Source: Rhodospirillales bacterium (GTDB taxonomy: Bacteria > Pseudomonadota > Alphaproteobacteria > Rhodospirillales > Defluviicoccaceae). From it: DNA of 64,000 nt. Both the position numbers and the translations under genes were made by a program. Of this stretch, positions 1 to 8,966 are shown one piece after another. Numbering within the stretch: the first letter of the stretch is position 1; every line of letters starts with the position of its first letter. The stretch is taken from NCBI GenBank assembly GCA_007695045.1, contig REEP01000129.1:56657-120656 (forward strand), in the 5' to 3' direction. The notes below the pieces were generated by a model that had not been told where the DNA came from, searched no databases, and worked only from the letters and a program-made list of their open reading frames with translations.

Positions 1-671
1 ACGTCGCCGTCGCCGCGCTTGAACACCCGGGTGTCGATCAGCTCCGCCAGCCGGTCCAGCGCCAGATCGCGCTGGTCCTCCAGATCGGCGGTGCCCTGCC
101 GGGTCGCGGCGCCGCGCACCACCTTGTCGTTGAGGTTGGCAATGGTGTCGATCAGGCTGTTGATCTCCGCCACCGCTTCGCCGATGCGCAGGTCGGCTTC
201 CAGCCGCAGGTCCTGAACGGATGCGGTCATGTCGCGCAGCTGGCGGGCCACGGCATCCGCCTGGCGCACCAGTTCTCGCTGTTCAAGGCCGCCTTCGGGC
301 GTGGTGGCCAGCGTTTCGAAGGCTTCCGAGAGCCGGGTCAGGTTGTGGCTGAGAGAGGCGTTGTCGGCCGGCGTGCCGAACAGGAACTGGATGCGGTCAT
401 GAAACGGCTGCTGCACATCGATGGCGCGCAGGCCCGAGGTTTCGGCGCGCACGTTCCGCATCAGGTGTTCGTCCACCCGGCGGGTCAGTTCCGACAACTG
501 CACCCCGGCCCCGGTGCCGGCCAGCACCCGGTGCTCCAGGTTGACGATCTTGCGGGAGTAGCCTTCGGTGTTGACGTTGGAGACGTTGTTGGCGACGGCA
601 TTGAGCGCCAGCTGGTTGGTCAGCAGGCCGCTCTGCGCCGTGCGCAAGGCCAGGGTAAGGTCGCCGGACAT
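1..671 (-). CDS. flgK: Flagellar hook-associated protein 1 (FlgK), N-terminal part
   Basis: FlgK forms the first junction ring between hook and filament. The reading frame starts at an ATG at 671 and runs off the left edge, so only about the first 223 residues are present. The N-terminus has the flagellar rod/hook signature: an amphipathic start (MSGDLTLALRTAQSGLL), then ALNAVANNVSNVNTEGYSR, the ANNxxNxxTxGYSR motif that separates FlgK from rod and hook proteins. A helical D1 region follows, with LEDQRDLALDRLAELI, a pattern common in FlgK. It lies last in a minus-strand flgI-flgJ-flgN-flgK series, so its chaperone (FlgN) gene sits directly upstream. The C-terminal half cannot be judged. Confidence 0.93.
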   Translation of the reverse strand, partial: MSGDLTLALRTAQSGLLTNQLALNAVANNVSNVNTEGYSRKIVNLEHRVLAGTGAGVQLSELTRRVDEHLMRNVRAETSGLRAIDVQQPFHDRIQFLFGTPADNASLSHNLTRLSEAFETLATTPEGGLEQRELVRQADAVARQLRDMTASVQDLRLEADLRIGEAVAEINSLIDTIANLNDKVVRGAATRQGTADLEDQRDLALDRLAELIDTRVFKRGDGD

Positions 672-705
672 GGCCGCTGTTTCCTTCGTGCCCGCGCTTC
701 AAATC

Positions 706-1158
706 CTAGAGGGAGCGGTCGACGGTGACGGCGGGCACCCGCCGGGGCCCTGTCGCACCGTTGCCACCGGCACCGTGGCGGCCATAGGCCACCGCCTCGG
801 GCGCCACATCCCGCACCGCTTCCGCCACCGCATCCATGAACCGGCGGTTCACCGCGACCGCCACCGCGAGCCGGCGCATGTTGCCGTCGGCGGCTTCGGC
901 AAGGGCCCGACCGGTAGCCGCCAGGGCCTCGCGCCCGGCCTCGTCCAGCTCGCGGAAACCATCGGTGGCCCGGGCCAGCGCGGCGAGTTTGCCTTCGTAG
1001 GCGCGTGCCGCCCGGCCCTTGGCGTCGGCCAGTTCCGGCAGGGCGTCGCGCTCGCGCACGTCCAGGGCGGCATCCTCCAGGAGAATCAGCTCCACCAGGT
1101 GCTCCCCCGCTTCGGTCACCGCGGCCACCAGGGCGGGCACGTCATGGTTGGCGGTCAT
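706..1158 (-). CDS. flgN: FlgN-like flagellar export chaperone
   Basis: A 150-residue, almost wholly helical, Ala/Glu/Arg-rich protein with no membrane segment, as expected of the FlgN family of cytosolic chaperones that hold FlgK and FlgL for type III export. The motif AVAVNRRFMDAVAEAVRD near residue 110 resembles the conserved C-terminal region of alphaproteobacterial FlgN. The ATG at 1158 overlaps the flgJ stop by four bases (ATGA), which fixes the start; an upstream in-frame extension would run through flgJ. The flgK start is 35 bases further on. Family assignment rests on helix content, size and context more than on strong motifs. Confidence 0.75.
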   Translation of the reverse strand: MTANHDVPALVAAVTEAGEHLVELILLEDAALDVRERDALPELADAKGRAARAYEGKLAALARATDGFRELDEAGREALAATGRALAEAADGNMRRLAVAVAVNRRFMDAVAEAVRDVAPEAVAYGRHGAGGNGATGPRRVPAVTVDRSL

Positions 1159-1499
1159 CGGGTCGCTCCTTCGGGTCCATTCCCGGCCGCTTCCTGGACC
1201 GAGAGCAGTTGGCGCACCACCGCGTCGGCCAGACCGATGCCGCCGCCGGCGGCGATCGCCTTGCCGAACTCGGCGGCCAGCATGGATTGCCACATCTCCT
1301 CGGCGAGGCCGCCGCCGAATGGCGACTCTGCCTGGGTATTGGTGAACATCGGCTGAAGCATCTGGCCGATGAACACCGCCTCCAGGTCGGCCGCCACCGC
1401 GCGGAGGCGTTCGGGAGACCGGGTGTCGACGGCGGCCGGCAGCTTGGGCGGCGGCGCGCGCCAGGCCTCCACGGCCGTTGCGGCGAAAATGTCGCTCAT
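1155..1499 (-). CDS. flgJ: Rod-binding protein, FlgJ N-terminal domain type
   Basis: A 114-residue protein matching the rod-capping domain of FlgJ: the stretch LRAVAADLEAVFIGQMLQPMF followed by GGGLAEEMWQSMLAAEF and GGGIGLADAVVRQL is the family core. It would cap the growing rod in the periplasm. The C-terminal muramidase domain of enterobacterial FlgJ is absent; single-domain forms are usual in alphaproteobacteria, where a separate lytic enzyme opens the wall. The ATG at 1499 overlaps the flgI stop in a TGATG junction. A GTG one codon earlier is possible. Translational coupling with flgI and flgN is likely. Confidence 0.88.
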   Translation of the reverse strand: MSDIFAATAVEAWRAPPPKLPAAVDTRSPERLRAVAADLEAVFIGQMLQPMFTNTQAESPFGGGLAEEMWQSMLAAEFGKAIAAGGGIGLADAVVRQLLSVQEAAGNGPEGATR

Positions 1500-2656
1500 C
1501 ACATCACCTCCAGGTCGGCGTGCAGGGCGCCCGCCGCCTTGATCGCCTGTAAAATGGAAATCAGGTCGCGGGGGCCGACGCCCAGGGCATTGAGGCCGTT
1601 GACCAGGTCCTGCAACGTCACCCCTTCCTGCACCACGGCGAGACGGCGGCCGGCTTCGTCGTCGATCTCGATATCGGTACGAGGCACCACCACCGTCTGC
1701 CCCTGCTCGGCGAACGGCTGAGGCTGCGATACCACCGGGGTTTCGGTGATGCGGATGGTCAGGTTGCCCTGGGCGATGGCGACGGTGCTCACCCGCACCT
1801 GCTCCCCCATCACGATCACCCCGGACTGCTCGTCGATGATCACCCGGGCGAGTTGGTCCGGTCGGATGCGGAGTTGTTCGATGTCGGTGAGAAGGTCGAA
1901 CACGCGGTTGCCGTACTGGGGCGGGATGCGCAGCGCCACCGTGGCAGGATCCGTGGCTTGGGCCGCGCCGATTCTGAGGAAGCCGTTGATCGCTTCCGCG
2001 ATTCGGCGCGCGGTGGTGAAATCCGGGTTGCGCAGGTTGAGCCGGATGACGTTGAGCTGGTCCAGGTCGAAGCCGACTTCCCGTTCGACGATGGCGCCGC
2101 TGGCGATGCGCCCGCTGGTTGGCACCCCGCGGGTGACGGAGGCGGCGTCGCCACGGGCGGTGAAGCCGGCCACCGCCACCTGCCCCTGGGCCACGGCATA
2201 GACCTCGCCATCGGCGCCCAGCAGCGGGGTCACCAGCAAGGTGCCGCCGAGCAGGCTTTCGGCATCGCCGAGCGCGCTGACCGTGACGTCCACCCGGCTG
2301 CCCTGACGGGCGAACGGCGGCATCGCCGCCGTGACCATCACCGCGGCCACGTTTTTGGAGCGCAGACCGTCCTCCGTCGGCTTGACGCCGAGCCGGTTCA
2401 GCATGGAGATCAGGCTCTGCTTGGTGAAGCTGCCGTCGCGAAGGTTGTCACCGGTGTTGTTGAGACCCACGACCAGGCCATAACCCACCAGTTGATTGTC
2501 GCGCACGCCTTCGAAGCTGACGATGTCCTTGATGCGGGAAGCGGCTTCGGCCGCGGGCGCGATCGCGACAGCGGCGGCCAGCATGGCGAGGAGGCTGACC
2601 AGAGCGATCGCGAGCACATGGCCAGAGTCGCGAACCCGGTGCAATGCGGTCTTGGA
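1499..2656 (-). CDS. flgI: Flagellar P-ring protein FlgI
   Basis: FlgI assembles the P-ring in the peptidoglycan around the rod. The start used here gives a signal peptide (basic MSKTALHRVRDSGH, a long Ala/Leu/Val core, cleavage probably after AAEA) leading into ASRIKDIVSFEGVRDNQLVGYGLV, the strongly conserved mature N-terminus. Further family motifs follow: GLNNTGDNL, LNRLGVKP, KNVAAVMVTA and the C-terminal LVNGLNALGVGPRDLISILQ. The mature length is normal. The frame is open to an ATG at 2698, which would lengthen the signal sequence by 14 residues. First gene of the minus-strand flgI-flgJ-flgN-flgK unit; flgA and flgH, often upstream, are not here. Confidence 0.95.
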   Translation of the reverse strand, partial: SKTALHRVRDSGHVLAIALVSLLAMLAAAVAIAPAAEAASRIKDIVSFEGVRDNQLVGYGLVVGLNNTGDNLRDGSFTKQSLISMLNRLGVKPTEDGLRSKNVAAVMVTAAMPPFARQGSRVDVTVSALGDAESLLGGTLLVTPLLGADGEVYAVAQGQVAVAGFTARGDAASVTRGVPTSGRIASGAIVEREVGFDLDQLNVIRLNLRNPDFTTARRIAEAINGFLRIGAAQATDPATVALRIPPQYGNRVFDLLTDIEQLRIRPDQLARVIIDEQSGVIVMGEQVRVSTVAIAQGNLTIRITETPVVSQPQPFAEQGQTVVVPRTDIEIDDEAGRRLAVVQEGVTLQDLVNGLNALGVGPRDLISILQAIKAAGALHADLEVM

Positions 2657-2963
2657 CATGGCGGCGGAAGTCGCCCCTGCGGTTTCCATGCCGATCATGA
2701 AAGCAAGAGCGATGCCAGCTTAGGATCGGCCGCCGGAGCCGGCGCCACCTGAGCCAACGCCTTGATCGACGGTCGCCGGGCCAAGCGATGCGGTGACCGC
2801 AGCGCCTCGGGGGAGGCAGATCCGAACCGTCCAGGCGGCAAGATCTGCCGGGCGGGAACGAACCGGCCGGTGTATGCGTTGATATCCTAGCGGAAATGAA
2901 CCTCTTGAATGGGGACGTCGCGGGCGCACATCCAAGAGTCAACGTCAACCAGAGTTTTCCGCC
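2657..2963. other. Intergenic region between divergent flgI and a plus-strand gene
   Basis: About 300 bases separate the flgI start from the next plus-strand gene. It must hold the promoters of both. No convincing sigma-54 element (GG-N10-GC) or CtrA palindrome was seen on either strand. Short open frames here have no recognisable protein features and were not called. Confidence 0.4.
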
Positions 2964-3359
2964 ATGGTGTCGCTGAGCAGCCTGTTCGGCTCATCGTTAC
3001 GGCCATCCCCCGATGTGGTTGCGGTAACGGCCGCCTCCAACGCGCTCGACGTCCGGGAATTCAAGCTGTTCGGATTGGCATATGCGTGGTGGTTCGGTCG
3101 CATCGGCCTCGAATCCGACGTGGAGCGGCCGTTCATGCGTTATCTGAGGACCGAGCAGGCCCCGGTGTGGGTGCGGCACTTCACCCGTGAGGTACTCAAC
3201 CGCAAGCGGGAAGGGCGCCTGGACCGGCGTCAGTTCGGCCTGCCGCCGGCGCCTCCGGCGACTGGTTCCGTCGACCCCATCGACGCTCTGCTGCGGGCGA
3301 TTCTGTTCGCCCTGTGGTCGGTTGCTATCGGCACCGTCGTCATCGCCGTGCTGAAATAG
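2964..3359 (+). CDS. Hypothetical protein with one C-terminal membrane helix
   Basis: A 131-residue protein that I do not recognise. The first 80 residues are soluble with many aromatic and charged residues (EFKLFGLAYAWWFGRIG, then ERPFMRYLRTEQAPVWVRHFTREVLNRKR). A Pro/Ala-rich link follows and then one hydrophobic segment at about residues 106-128 (LLRAILFALWSVAIGTVVIAVL), so it is probably tail-anchored in the inner membrane with the N-terminus in the cytoplasm. It lies alone on the plus strand between flgI and the hook gene, which suggests but does not prove a flagellar link. The ATG at 2964 is the only reasonable start. Confidence 0.6.
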   Translation: MVSLSSLFGSSLRPSPDVVAVTAASNALDVREFKLFGLAYAWWFGRIGLESDVERPFMRYLRTEQAPVWVRHFTREVLNRKREGRLDRRQFGLPPAPPATGSVDPIDALLRAILFALWSVAIGTVVIAVLK

Positions 3360-3404
3360 CGGACGGCCGGCCGCAGCCTCGCGCGGTAGGTTAGACCGCC
3401 GCGA

Positions 3405-4697
3405 CTACCGCTTCAGGTCGCGGGCCACCTCGGTCATTTCGTCCATGGTGCGGAACGACGTGGCCGATGCGTTATAGGCGCCTTGCGTCATGATCATGGT
3501 GGCGAACTCCTGCGCTAGGTCGACGTTGGAGAGTTCCCGCGCGGTGACCAGCAGATCGCCGAAGCCATCCTGTCCGGCTCCACCGATGCGGGGTTCGCCC
3601 GAGTTAACGCCTTGGCCGTAGACGTTGCCGTTGCGTGCCTCCAGACCATTGACGTTGGCAAAATCGGCCAGCGCCAACCGGTAGATCGGCTTGGTCATAC
3701 CGCTGCCGAACTCGCCGATCACGTGGCCGGCGCTGTCGAAACGGAAGGTACGCATTTCGCTGGCGGCAAAGCCGTCCCGGTTGACGTTGAAGGCGCTGAA
3801 GCTGTTGCCGAACTGGGTAAAGCCGGCCACGTCCAGGGTGAAGGTCGCCGGGGTGCCGCTGGTGATGGTGACCTGATACTGTGTCGGGCTTTCCAGTTCG
3901 CCATCCGGGCGGAACACGAGCGGGGCGGGCGGGTCGAAGGTCGCCGTCTCGCCCGGGGCGGGGTCGACGCTGATGTTCCAGGTGCGGTTCTGGACGTCCC
4001 GTTCGAACGCGAGGAACAGGTCGCGGCGTTCCCCCGCGGCGTCGAACACATCGATGGAGAAGGTCTCCTGGTCACCGGGCAGGGCGGTTGCGGGCAGGTT
4101 GAGGGCGAGTGCGGCGCGGCTGGTGGGCTCGCCGGCATCGGCAAAGGCGAACGAGTCCACCCGGAGCGAGCTCAGAACGCCGCCATTGTCGGGAAACGTG
4201 CCGTCGGGGTTGGCCGCCCACCCTTGGACGAAGTGCCCGTTCTTGTCCACCAGGAAACCCTGGTTGATCCCGATCGGCTGGCCGTTCAGCTGGGCGCCGA
4301 CCACCTCCGGCGTGGTGGTCATGTCGAACCGCCCGTCCCGGCCGAACAGGGTCTCGCCGCCACCGTCCGCCCGGGTGTTGAGCACGAACATCCCTCTGCC
4401 GTTGATGGCGACGTCCAGTTGGCGGTTGGTGGTCTCGACCAGGCCCTGGGTATCAATTCGGGCGTAATCCTTGGGCCGCACGCCGCCGAAGTCCGAATGC
4501 ATTGTGCCGGCGGGGGTGCCGCCGGCTTGGCCCGAGTGGCTGGACACGGTCTGGCTCAGGACGGTCGCGAAATGAACGTCGGTGCGCTTGTGTCCGCCGG
4601 TGCGGACGTTGGCGATGTTGGTGCCGATGGCGCTGAGAGCATGGCTCTGGGAGCCCATGCCGAGGACGGCGGGTTGAAAGAAACCGAATGTGCTCAT
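3405..4697 (-). CDS. flgE: Flagellar hook protein FlgE
   Basis: A 430-residue axial protein. The N-terminus has the rod/hook signature (HALSAIGTNIANVRTGGHKR, equivalent to ANxxTxGYK), and the C-terminus ends SNVDLAQEFATMIMTQGAYNAS...TMDEMTEVARDLKR, typical of hook proteins, in which the two ends pair as a coiled core. The middle carries the GRGMFVL segment of the FlgE/F/G family and a central beta-rich domain (AGERRDLFLAFERD...). The length fits FlgE rather than the shorter FlgF or FlgG. The motif GGHK instead of GYK and the divergent middle are mildly unusual. A sigma-54 promoter lies 67-81 bases upstream, matching mid-class flagellar control. Confidence 0.87.
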   Translation of the reverse strand: MSTFGFFQPAVLGMGSQSHALSAIGTNIANVRTGGHKRTDVHFATVLSQTVSSHSGQAGGTPAGTMHSDFGGVRPKDYARIDTQGLVETTNRQLDVAINGRGMFVLNTRADGGGETLFGRDGRFDMTTTPEVVGAQLNGQPIGINQGFLVDKNGHFVQGWAANPDGTFPDNGGVLSSLRVDSFAFADAGEPTSRAALALNLPATALPGDQETFSIDVFDAAGERRDLFLAFERDVQNRTWNISVDPAPGETATFDPPAPLVFRPDGELESPTQYQVTITSGTPATFTLDVAGFTQFGNSFSAFNVNRDGFAASEMRTFRFDSAGHVIGEFGSGMTKPIYRLALADFANVNGLEARNGNVYGQGVNSGEPRIGGAGQDGFGDLLVTARELSNVDLAQEFATMIMTQGAYNASATSFRTMDEMTEVARDLKR

Positions 4698-4763
4698 GGG
4701 ACCATCCTTGTGTCAGGGAGACCGGGGCGCGCTCGGGCCTGAAACCGACCTTGGCGACGCGAA

Positions 4764-4778
4764 GCAAGGTGCATGCCA
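4764..4778 (-). promoter_or_regulatory. Sigma-54 (-24/-12) promoter of flgE
   Basis: On the minus strand the sequence TGGCATGCACCTTGC has GG and GC exactly ten bases apart and matches the RpoN consensus TGGCAC-N5-TTGC at all but one core base. It ends 67 bases before the flgE ATG, so the leader would be about 55 bases. RpoN-dependent transcription of hook genes with FlbD/FliX is known in Caulobacter, and fliX is the divergent neighbour here. Confidence 0.75.
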
Positions 4779-5019
4779 CTGTCGAGCCGGCCATAACCGC
4801 CCCGGTCGCGTGCCGAGCGGTGGCGTGATCGGCAACATCTGCCCGGTCCCTGCCGCATTCGTGCCGGGCCAAAGTGGCGAATCCGCAGGCGCGCACGCCG
4901 GCTGTTTACGCCGCGTCAACCCTGACGACGGCACCATGACGGCCGCTGGTGGTTAACCTCGGCTGACCGACCCGCAGGCCCGTGACGAGCGCGGGCGTCA
5001 CGCCTATCTGGAGGGCGGA
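4779..5019. other. Divergent flgE/fliX intergenic remainder
   Basis: The rest of the flgE-fliX spacer. It has one TTAACC half-site near 4954 that could be half of a CtrA box, but the second half at the right distance is missing. No clear -24/-12 element was found for fliX. Confidence 0.3.
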
Positions 5020-5514
5020 TTGAGAATCCTCTGTGTGGACAGCATGCGCACCCGTCCCGCTGGCGAGCGAAAACGCGCCACGGGGACCGGCGATGGCGGC
5101 TTCCGGGACCGGTTGTCCGCAGCCGCCGGAGCGGACTCCCCGGCGTCGGACGTGCCGGCACCAGCGGTCGGCGGTGCCGCTTTCCTCGCGGTGCAGGAAG
5201 TCGACTTCGGTGCCGATCCTTCCACCCGACGCCGAGCGGTGCAGAAGGGCGAGGCAATCCTGGCCGCGTTGGAAGAGTTGCGTCTTGACATGCTGCAGGG
5301 CGGCGTCACCAAGGATCGGCTTGCGATTCTATCGACCCTTCTGAAAGCGCCCTCGGAGACGATCGGCGATGCCGAGGCCGATGCCTTGCTGGATGCGATT
5401 CGACTGCGCCTCGCCATCGAGGTGGCCAAGTTGGAAGCCGGCCGTACCGTTGCAGAGGAGCCCTGGCCCGGCGGTCTGACGGGCGGCAGTTTTCGTGTGC
5501 CGTCATGGCTTTAG
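5020..5514 (+). CDS. fliX: Flagellar assembly regulator FliX
   Basis: A 164-residue match to FliX, the alphaproteobacterial trans-acting factor that links flagellar class II assembly to FlbD-driven sigma-54 transcription. The family core is visible: FLAVQEVDFGADPSTRRRAVQKGEAILAALEELRLDMLQGGV, then LLDAIRLRLAIEVAKLE. The N-terminal 50 residues are Pro/Ala-rich and variable. The start is a TTG preceded five bases upstream by GGAGGG; an internal ATG at 5044 is the alternative. It sits beside the sigma-54-driven hook gene and before dksA, an order also seen in other alphaproteobacteria. Confidence 0.88.
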   Translation: MRILCVDSMRTRPAGERKRATGTGDGGFRDRLSAAAGADSPASDVPAPAVGGAAFLAVQEVDFGADPSTRRRAVQKGEAILAALEELRLDMLQGGVTKDRLAILSTLLKAPSETIGDAEADALLDAIRLRLAIEVAKLEAGRTVAEEPWPGGLTGGSFRVPSWL

Positions 5515-5616
5515 AGCTTATGGGGGAGGCGAGGAATGGCTTGCAGGGGCCTGCCACCGTCCATATAGTGCGCCGGCCATGGCAGACCGGCGACCGCGGC
5601 AGGAGTGACCCGAGGC

Positions 5617-6033
5617 ATGAGCATCGTTCTGCCCCAGGACTACCGTCCCAGCGATGATGAACCGTACATGAACCCGCGGATGCGGGAGTATTTCCGACGC
5701 CGGCTGTTGCGTTGGCGGGAGGAGTTGCTGGACGAAGCGAACGAGACGCTGCACAAGCTCCGCGAAGGGGGCAGTACCGAACCTGATATCGCCGACCGCG
5801 CCTCCACGGAAACCAACCGCGCGCTGGAACTTCGCACCCGCGACCGCGCGCGCAAGCTGATCGCCAAGATCGACGAGGCGCTGGAGCGGATCGAGGACGG
5901 CAGCTACGGCTATTGCGAGGAAACGCAGGAGCCCATCGGCATCTCCCGGCTGGAGGCCCGGCCGATCGCGACCATGACCCTCGAAGCCCAGGAACGGCAC
6001 GAGCGGATGGAACGCACCCACCGCGACGAATAG
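5617..6033 (+). CDS. dksA: RNA polymerase-binding transcription factor DksA, cysteine-poor type
   Basis: DksA enters the RNA polymerase secondary channel and works with ppGpp. The 138-residue protein has the coiled-coil hairpin (residues 20-90, with DIADRAS at the tip, which includes the acidic tip region) and the C-terminal GYCEETQEPIGISRLEARP signature. Of the four zinc-finger cysteines only C100 remains; the others are Thr, Thr and Ala. Cysteine-poor DksA is normal in alphaproteobacteria such as Rhodobacter. The ATG at 5617 is preferred over an upstream GTG at 5605 that overlaps the AGGAG ribosome-binding sequence. Confidence 0.93.
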   Translation: MSIVLPQDYRPSDDEPYMNPRMREYFRRRLLRWREELLDEANETLHKLREGGSTEPDIADRASTETNRALELRTRDRARKLIAKIDEALERIEDGSYGYCEETQEPIGISRLEARPIATMTLEAQERHERMERTHRDE

Positions 6034-6121
6034 ATCGGCAATAGACCCGCCGCGTTCGCGCACGCCTCAGCCTGATCTCAGACCCGCCCTGCCCGACGAG
6101 ATGGATAGCCTCCCGTCGGCG

Positions 6122-6838
6122 TCACGGCATCTCGCGTTGCGCTTCGGGGCGCGCCAGTGTGGCCAGGGCGGCACGCAGTTCGGGTAGTCCGGCCAGGGTG
6201 GCGGCACTGGTGGTCAGCACCTCCGGATGGGCGGCGGTGTGGCCGGTCAGTTCGGTCGTGGTCGCCGTCGTGACCGCTTCGAGGGGGGGCGGCTTGACCT
6301 TGTCGGCCTTGGTCAAGACCACCTGGTAGGATACCGCCGTCCGATCCAGCAGGGTCATGATCTCCCGGTCCACGCCTTTGATGCCGTGGCGGGCATCGAT
6401 TAGCAGCAGCGCCCGGCGCAGTGGCGGCCGTCCCTGCAGGTAGGCTCGCACCAGGGCCGTCCACTGCTCCACCCGGTCCTTGGGTGCCTTGGCGAAGCCG
6501 TAGCCGGGCAGGTCGGTCAGCATCAGCCGGCCGCCGAGATCGAAGAAGTTGAGCAACTGGGTGCGCCCGGGGGTGTTGGACGTGCGTGCCAGCATGCGCT
6601 GCCCTACCAAGGCGTTGATCAGGCTGGATTTGCCCACGTTGGAGCGGCCGGCGAACGCCACCTCCGGCAGGGTCGTCTCCGGGATTTGCGCGGTCGAGGC
6701 GGCCGAGACCACGAACCGGCACGGCTGCGCGAACAGATGGCGGCCGGCCTCCAACAGGACCGACTCCGGCGCGGCAGCGGAGCCGTCGCCCGGGGGGTCG
6801 TTCCGGTCGGTCACGTCGGCGCCGGCGCCCGGTATCAC
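6122..6838 (-). CDS. yihA: Ribosome biogenesis GTP-binding protein YihA/YsxC
   Basis: An EngB-type Era-family GTPase involved in large-subunit assembly. GTPase motifs in order: G1 [11 protein letters not shown]2/switch I with [13 protein letters not shown]3 DLPGYGFA, G4 TKADK. The LIDARHGIK segment is also typical. The start is taken as a GTG at 6838 overlapping the yidC stop (GTGA); further upstream the frame runs through yidC. This gives 238 residues, slightly longer than usual because of about 30 extra N-terminal residues. Last gene of the rpmH-rnpA-yidD-yidC-yihA series; convergent with dksA. Confidence 0.92.
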   Translation of the reverse strand: MIPGAGADVTDRNDPPGDGSAAAPESVLLEAGRHLFAQPCRFVVSAASTAQIPETTLPEVAFAGRSNVGKSSLINALVGQRMLARTSNTPGRTQLLNFFDLGGRLMLTDLPGYGFAKAPKDRVEQWTALVRAYLQGRPPLRRALLLIDARHGIKGVDREIMTLLDRTAVSYQVVLTKADKVKPPPLEAVTTATTTELTGHTAAHPEVLTTSAATLAGLPELRAALATLARPEAQREMP

Positions 6839-8613
6839 GATGGCGTCGACTTGAAGATTGGCCCGACGACACCCATCCGGCGCATGATGACCCACTGCTG
6901 AAGAATGGAAAGCAGGTTGTTCCACGTCCAGTAGATCACCAGTCCGGCCGGGAAGTGCGCCAGCATGAAGGTGAAGACCACCGGCAGGATCATGAAGATC
7001 TTGGCCTGCAACGGGTCCGGTGGCTGCGGGTTCAGCTTCATCTGCAGCCACATCGTCAACCCCATGATCAGGGGCCACGCCCCGATCATGAGGAATGTCG
7101 GCGGCGCCCACGGAATCAGGCCGAACAGGTTGAAGATCGACGTGGGATCCGGCACCGACAGGTCGTTGATCCAGCCGAAGAACGGCGCATGGCGCATCTC
7201 GATGGTGACGAACAGCACCTTGTAGAGGGCGAAGAACACCGGGATCTGGACCAGGATCGGCAGGCAGCCGGACGCAGGGTTGACCTTCTCCCGTTTGTAC
7301 AGCGCCATCATCTCCTGGTTCAGGCGCTGCTTGTCGTCCGCGAAGCGCTCGCGCAGCTTCATCATCTCCGGGGTCAGCTTGCGCATCTGGCTCATCGCCC
7401 GGTATGACTTGTTCGCCAGCGGGAAGAAGACCAGCTTGATCAACACGGTCAGGATCAGGATCGCAACCCCGAAGTTGCCGACGTAGTCGTTGATCCAGAC
7501 CAGAGCGTAAAACAGCGGCTTGGTCAGGAAATAGAACCAGCCGAAGTCGATGGCACGGTCGAAGCGGGCGATATCATAGCGCTCGGCATAGGCGTCCAGA
7601 AGCCGCGCAACCTTGGCGCCGGCGAACAGCATGCTATCCCAGCTGGCGCTCTGACCGGCCGGAATGACCACGCCCTGGCCGATGAAATCCACCTGATAGA
7701 CGTCGGTATTGCCGTCGAGATGGTGGACGAACCGGGTGTTGACGGTCTGATCCTGGATCGGGATCAATGCCGCCAGCCAGTATTTGTCAGTGATGCCGAG
7801 CCATCCGCCCGTGGTGGTCTCGCTGATGATGCCGCGATCGCGAAGGTCGCTGTAGCTGAACTCGCGCAAGGTGCCGTTGAGAACGCCGAGCGGTCCCTCA
7901 TGCAGAATGAAGAACCCGCTGGTGGGCGGCGTGCCATGCCGCGACACGAGAGAGTAGGGGAACAGCGTCACCGCCTCGCCGCTGGCATTCTCCACGCTCT
8001 GGCTCACCTGGAACATGTAATGCTCGTCGACGGTGATGGTGCGCCGGAAGGTCAGCCCCTGGTCGTTGGTCCAGGACAGAACCACCGGCGCCTCGTGGGT
8101 CAGGGTGTCGCGATCCGCCTCCCACACGGCGTTCGGCCCGGGCACATCGATCGGTTGCCCCCCGGCATCCCAGCCGAGTTCGGCGAAGTACGCGTCGGCA
8201 GTCCCCTGCGGCGACAGCAGCGTGATGTTGGGGCTGTCCGGTGCGGTTGTCTCACGAAAATTGAGCAGCCGAAGGTCATCCAGCCGCCCGCCTCTGAGGG
8301 AGATCGAGCCGCTCAGACTGGGCGTGCGGATGGTGACGCGGGGCACTTGTGCCAGCATCTGCTCTCGGGCATCGACGCCGGGCGGCGGCGCTGCGGGCCG
8401 CTCAACCCCGGGCGGCGTCGGCGCCATCCCTGGCTGGACGCCTGGTGTGGTCGGAGCCCGTGGTGCCGGTACCGTTTCCTCCACCATCGGGCGCGACGGG
8501 TCCTCCGGGGGGACCTCCGGCGGTGGATAGATCAGGTTATAGACGTAATCGAAGCCGAGCAGGATGACGATCGAGAGGACGATCGCCACGATCAGGTTCT
8601 TATGGTCGGTCAT
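6835..8613 (-). CDS. yidC: Membrane protein insertase YidC
   Basis: A 592-residue YidC of the Gram-negative type. TM1 is at the N-terminus ([20 protein letters not shown]), followed by a Pro-rich linker and the large periplasmic beta domain (about residues 60-340). The C-terminal insertase core has four or five more helices, with [22 protein letters not shown], the cytoplasmic hairpin [21 protein letters not shown] and [23 protein letters not shown]. It inserts and folds inner-membrane proteins alone or with Sec. The ATG overlaps the yidD stop (ATGA) and its stop overlaps yihA, so the cluster is translationally coupled. Confidence 0.97.
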   Translation of the reverse strand: MTDHKNLIVAIVLSIVILLGFDYVYNLIYPPPEVPPEDPSRPMVEETVPAPRAPTTPGVQPGMAPTPPGVERPAAPPPGVDAREQMLAQVPRVTIRTPSLSGSISLRGGRLDDLRLLNFRETTAPDSPNITLLSPQGTADAYFAELGWDAGGQPIDVPGPNAVWEADRDTLTHEAPVVLSWTNDQGLTFRRTITVDEHYMFQVSQSVENASGEAVTLFPYSLVSRHGTPPTSGFFILHEGPLGVLNGTLREFSYSDLRDRGIISETTTGGWLGITDKYWLAALIPIQDQTVNTRFVHHLDGNTDVYQVDFIGQGVVIPAGQSASWDSMLFAGAKVARLLDAYAERYDIARFDRAIDFGWFYFLTKPLFYALVWINDYVGNFGVAILILTVLIKLVFFPLANKSYRAMSQMRKLTPEMMKLRERFADDKQRLNQEMMALYKREKVNPASGCLPILVQIPVFFALYKVLFVTIEMRHAPFFGWINDLSVPDPTSIFNLFGLIPWAPPTFLMIGAWPLIMGLTMWLQMKLNPQPPDPLQAKIFMILPVVFTFMLAHFPAGLVIYWTWNNLLSILQQWVIMRRMGVVGPIFKSTPS

Positions 8614-8966
8614 CGGGCCGTCGCCTTGTCATTCGGTAGGCCGGCCGCCGGTCGACCGGCCGCGTATCTGCCGGAAGACCGGCCGGATACTGCTTGGCCG
8701 GCGCCGACGCGAGGGGACTGCCCGTGGCTTGGCAAGTCGTGTGCCGCCGGTGGAACCGGGTCATAGCCGGCGCCGCCCCACGGATGGCAGCGGGCGAGGC
8801 GTCTGAGTGCGAGCCCGCCGCCGCGCACGGCACCGAAACGGTCGATCGCTTCCAGAGCGTACGCCGAACAGGTGGGATGATAGCGGCACGTGCCCGGCAG
8901 CACCGGTGACAGCAGGTACCGATAGCCATAGATCAGGGCGAACGCCAGGGCCTTTCCGGGGGTCAT
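8610..8966 (-). CDS. yidD: Membrane protein insertion efficiency factor YidD
   Basis: A 118-residue YidD/Haemolytic family protein, recognised by the [29 protein letters not shown] core with its conserved cysteines and by [23 protein letters not shown]. It is thought to help YidC/Sec insert membrane proteins at the inner face of the membrane. The start ATG at 8966 forms a TGATG junction with the rnpA stop; a GTG one codon upstream is possible. About 45 C-terminal residues after the PVP motif are Gly/Ala/Arg-rich, as is common and variable in this family. Confidence 0.93.
   Translation of the reverse strand: MTPGKALAFALIYGYRYLLSPVLPGTCRYHPTCSAYALEAIDRFGAVRGGGLALRRLARCHPWGGAGYDPVPPAAHDLPSHGQSPRVGAGQAVSGRSSGRYAAGRPAAGLPNDKATAR

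Noticed and set aside
5617..6033. DksA as a broken gene because of missing cysteines
   Set aside because: Loss of the zinc cysteines is normal in alphaproteobacterial DksA; the frame and remaining motifs are intact.
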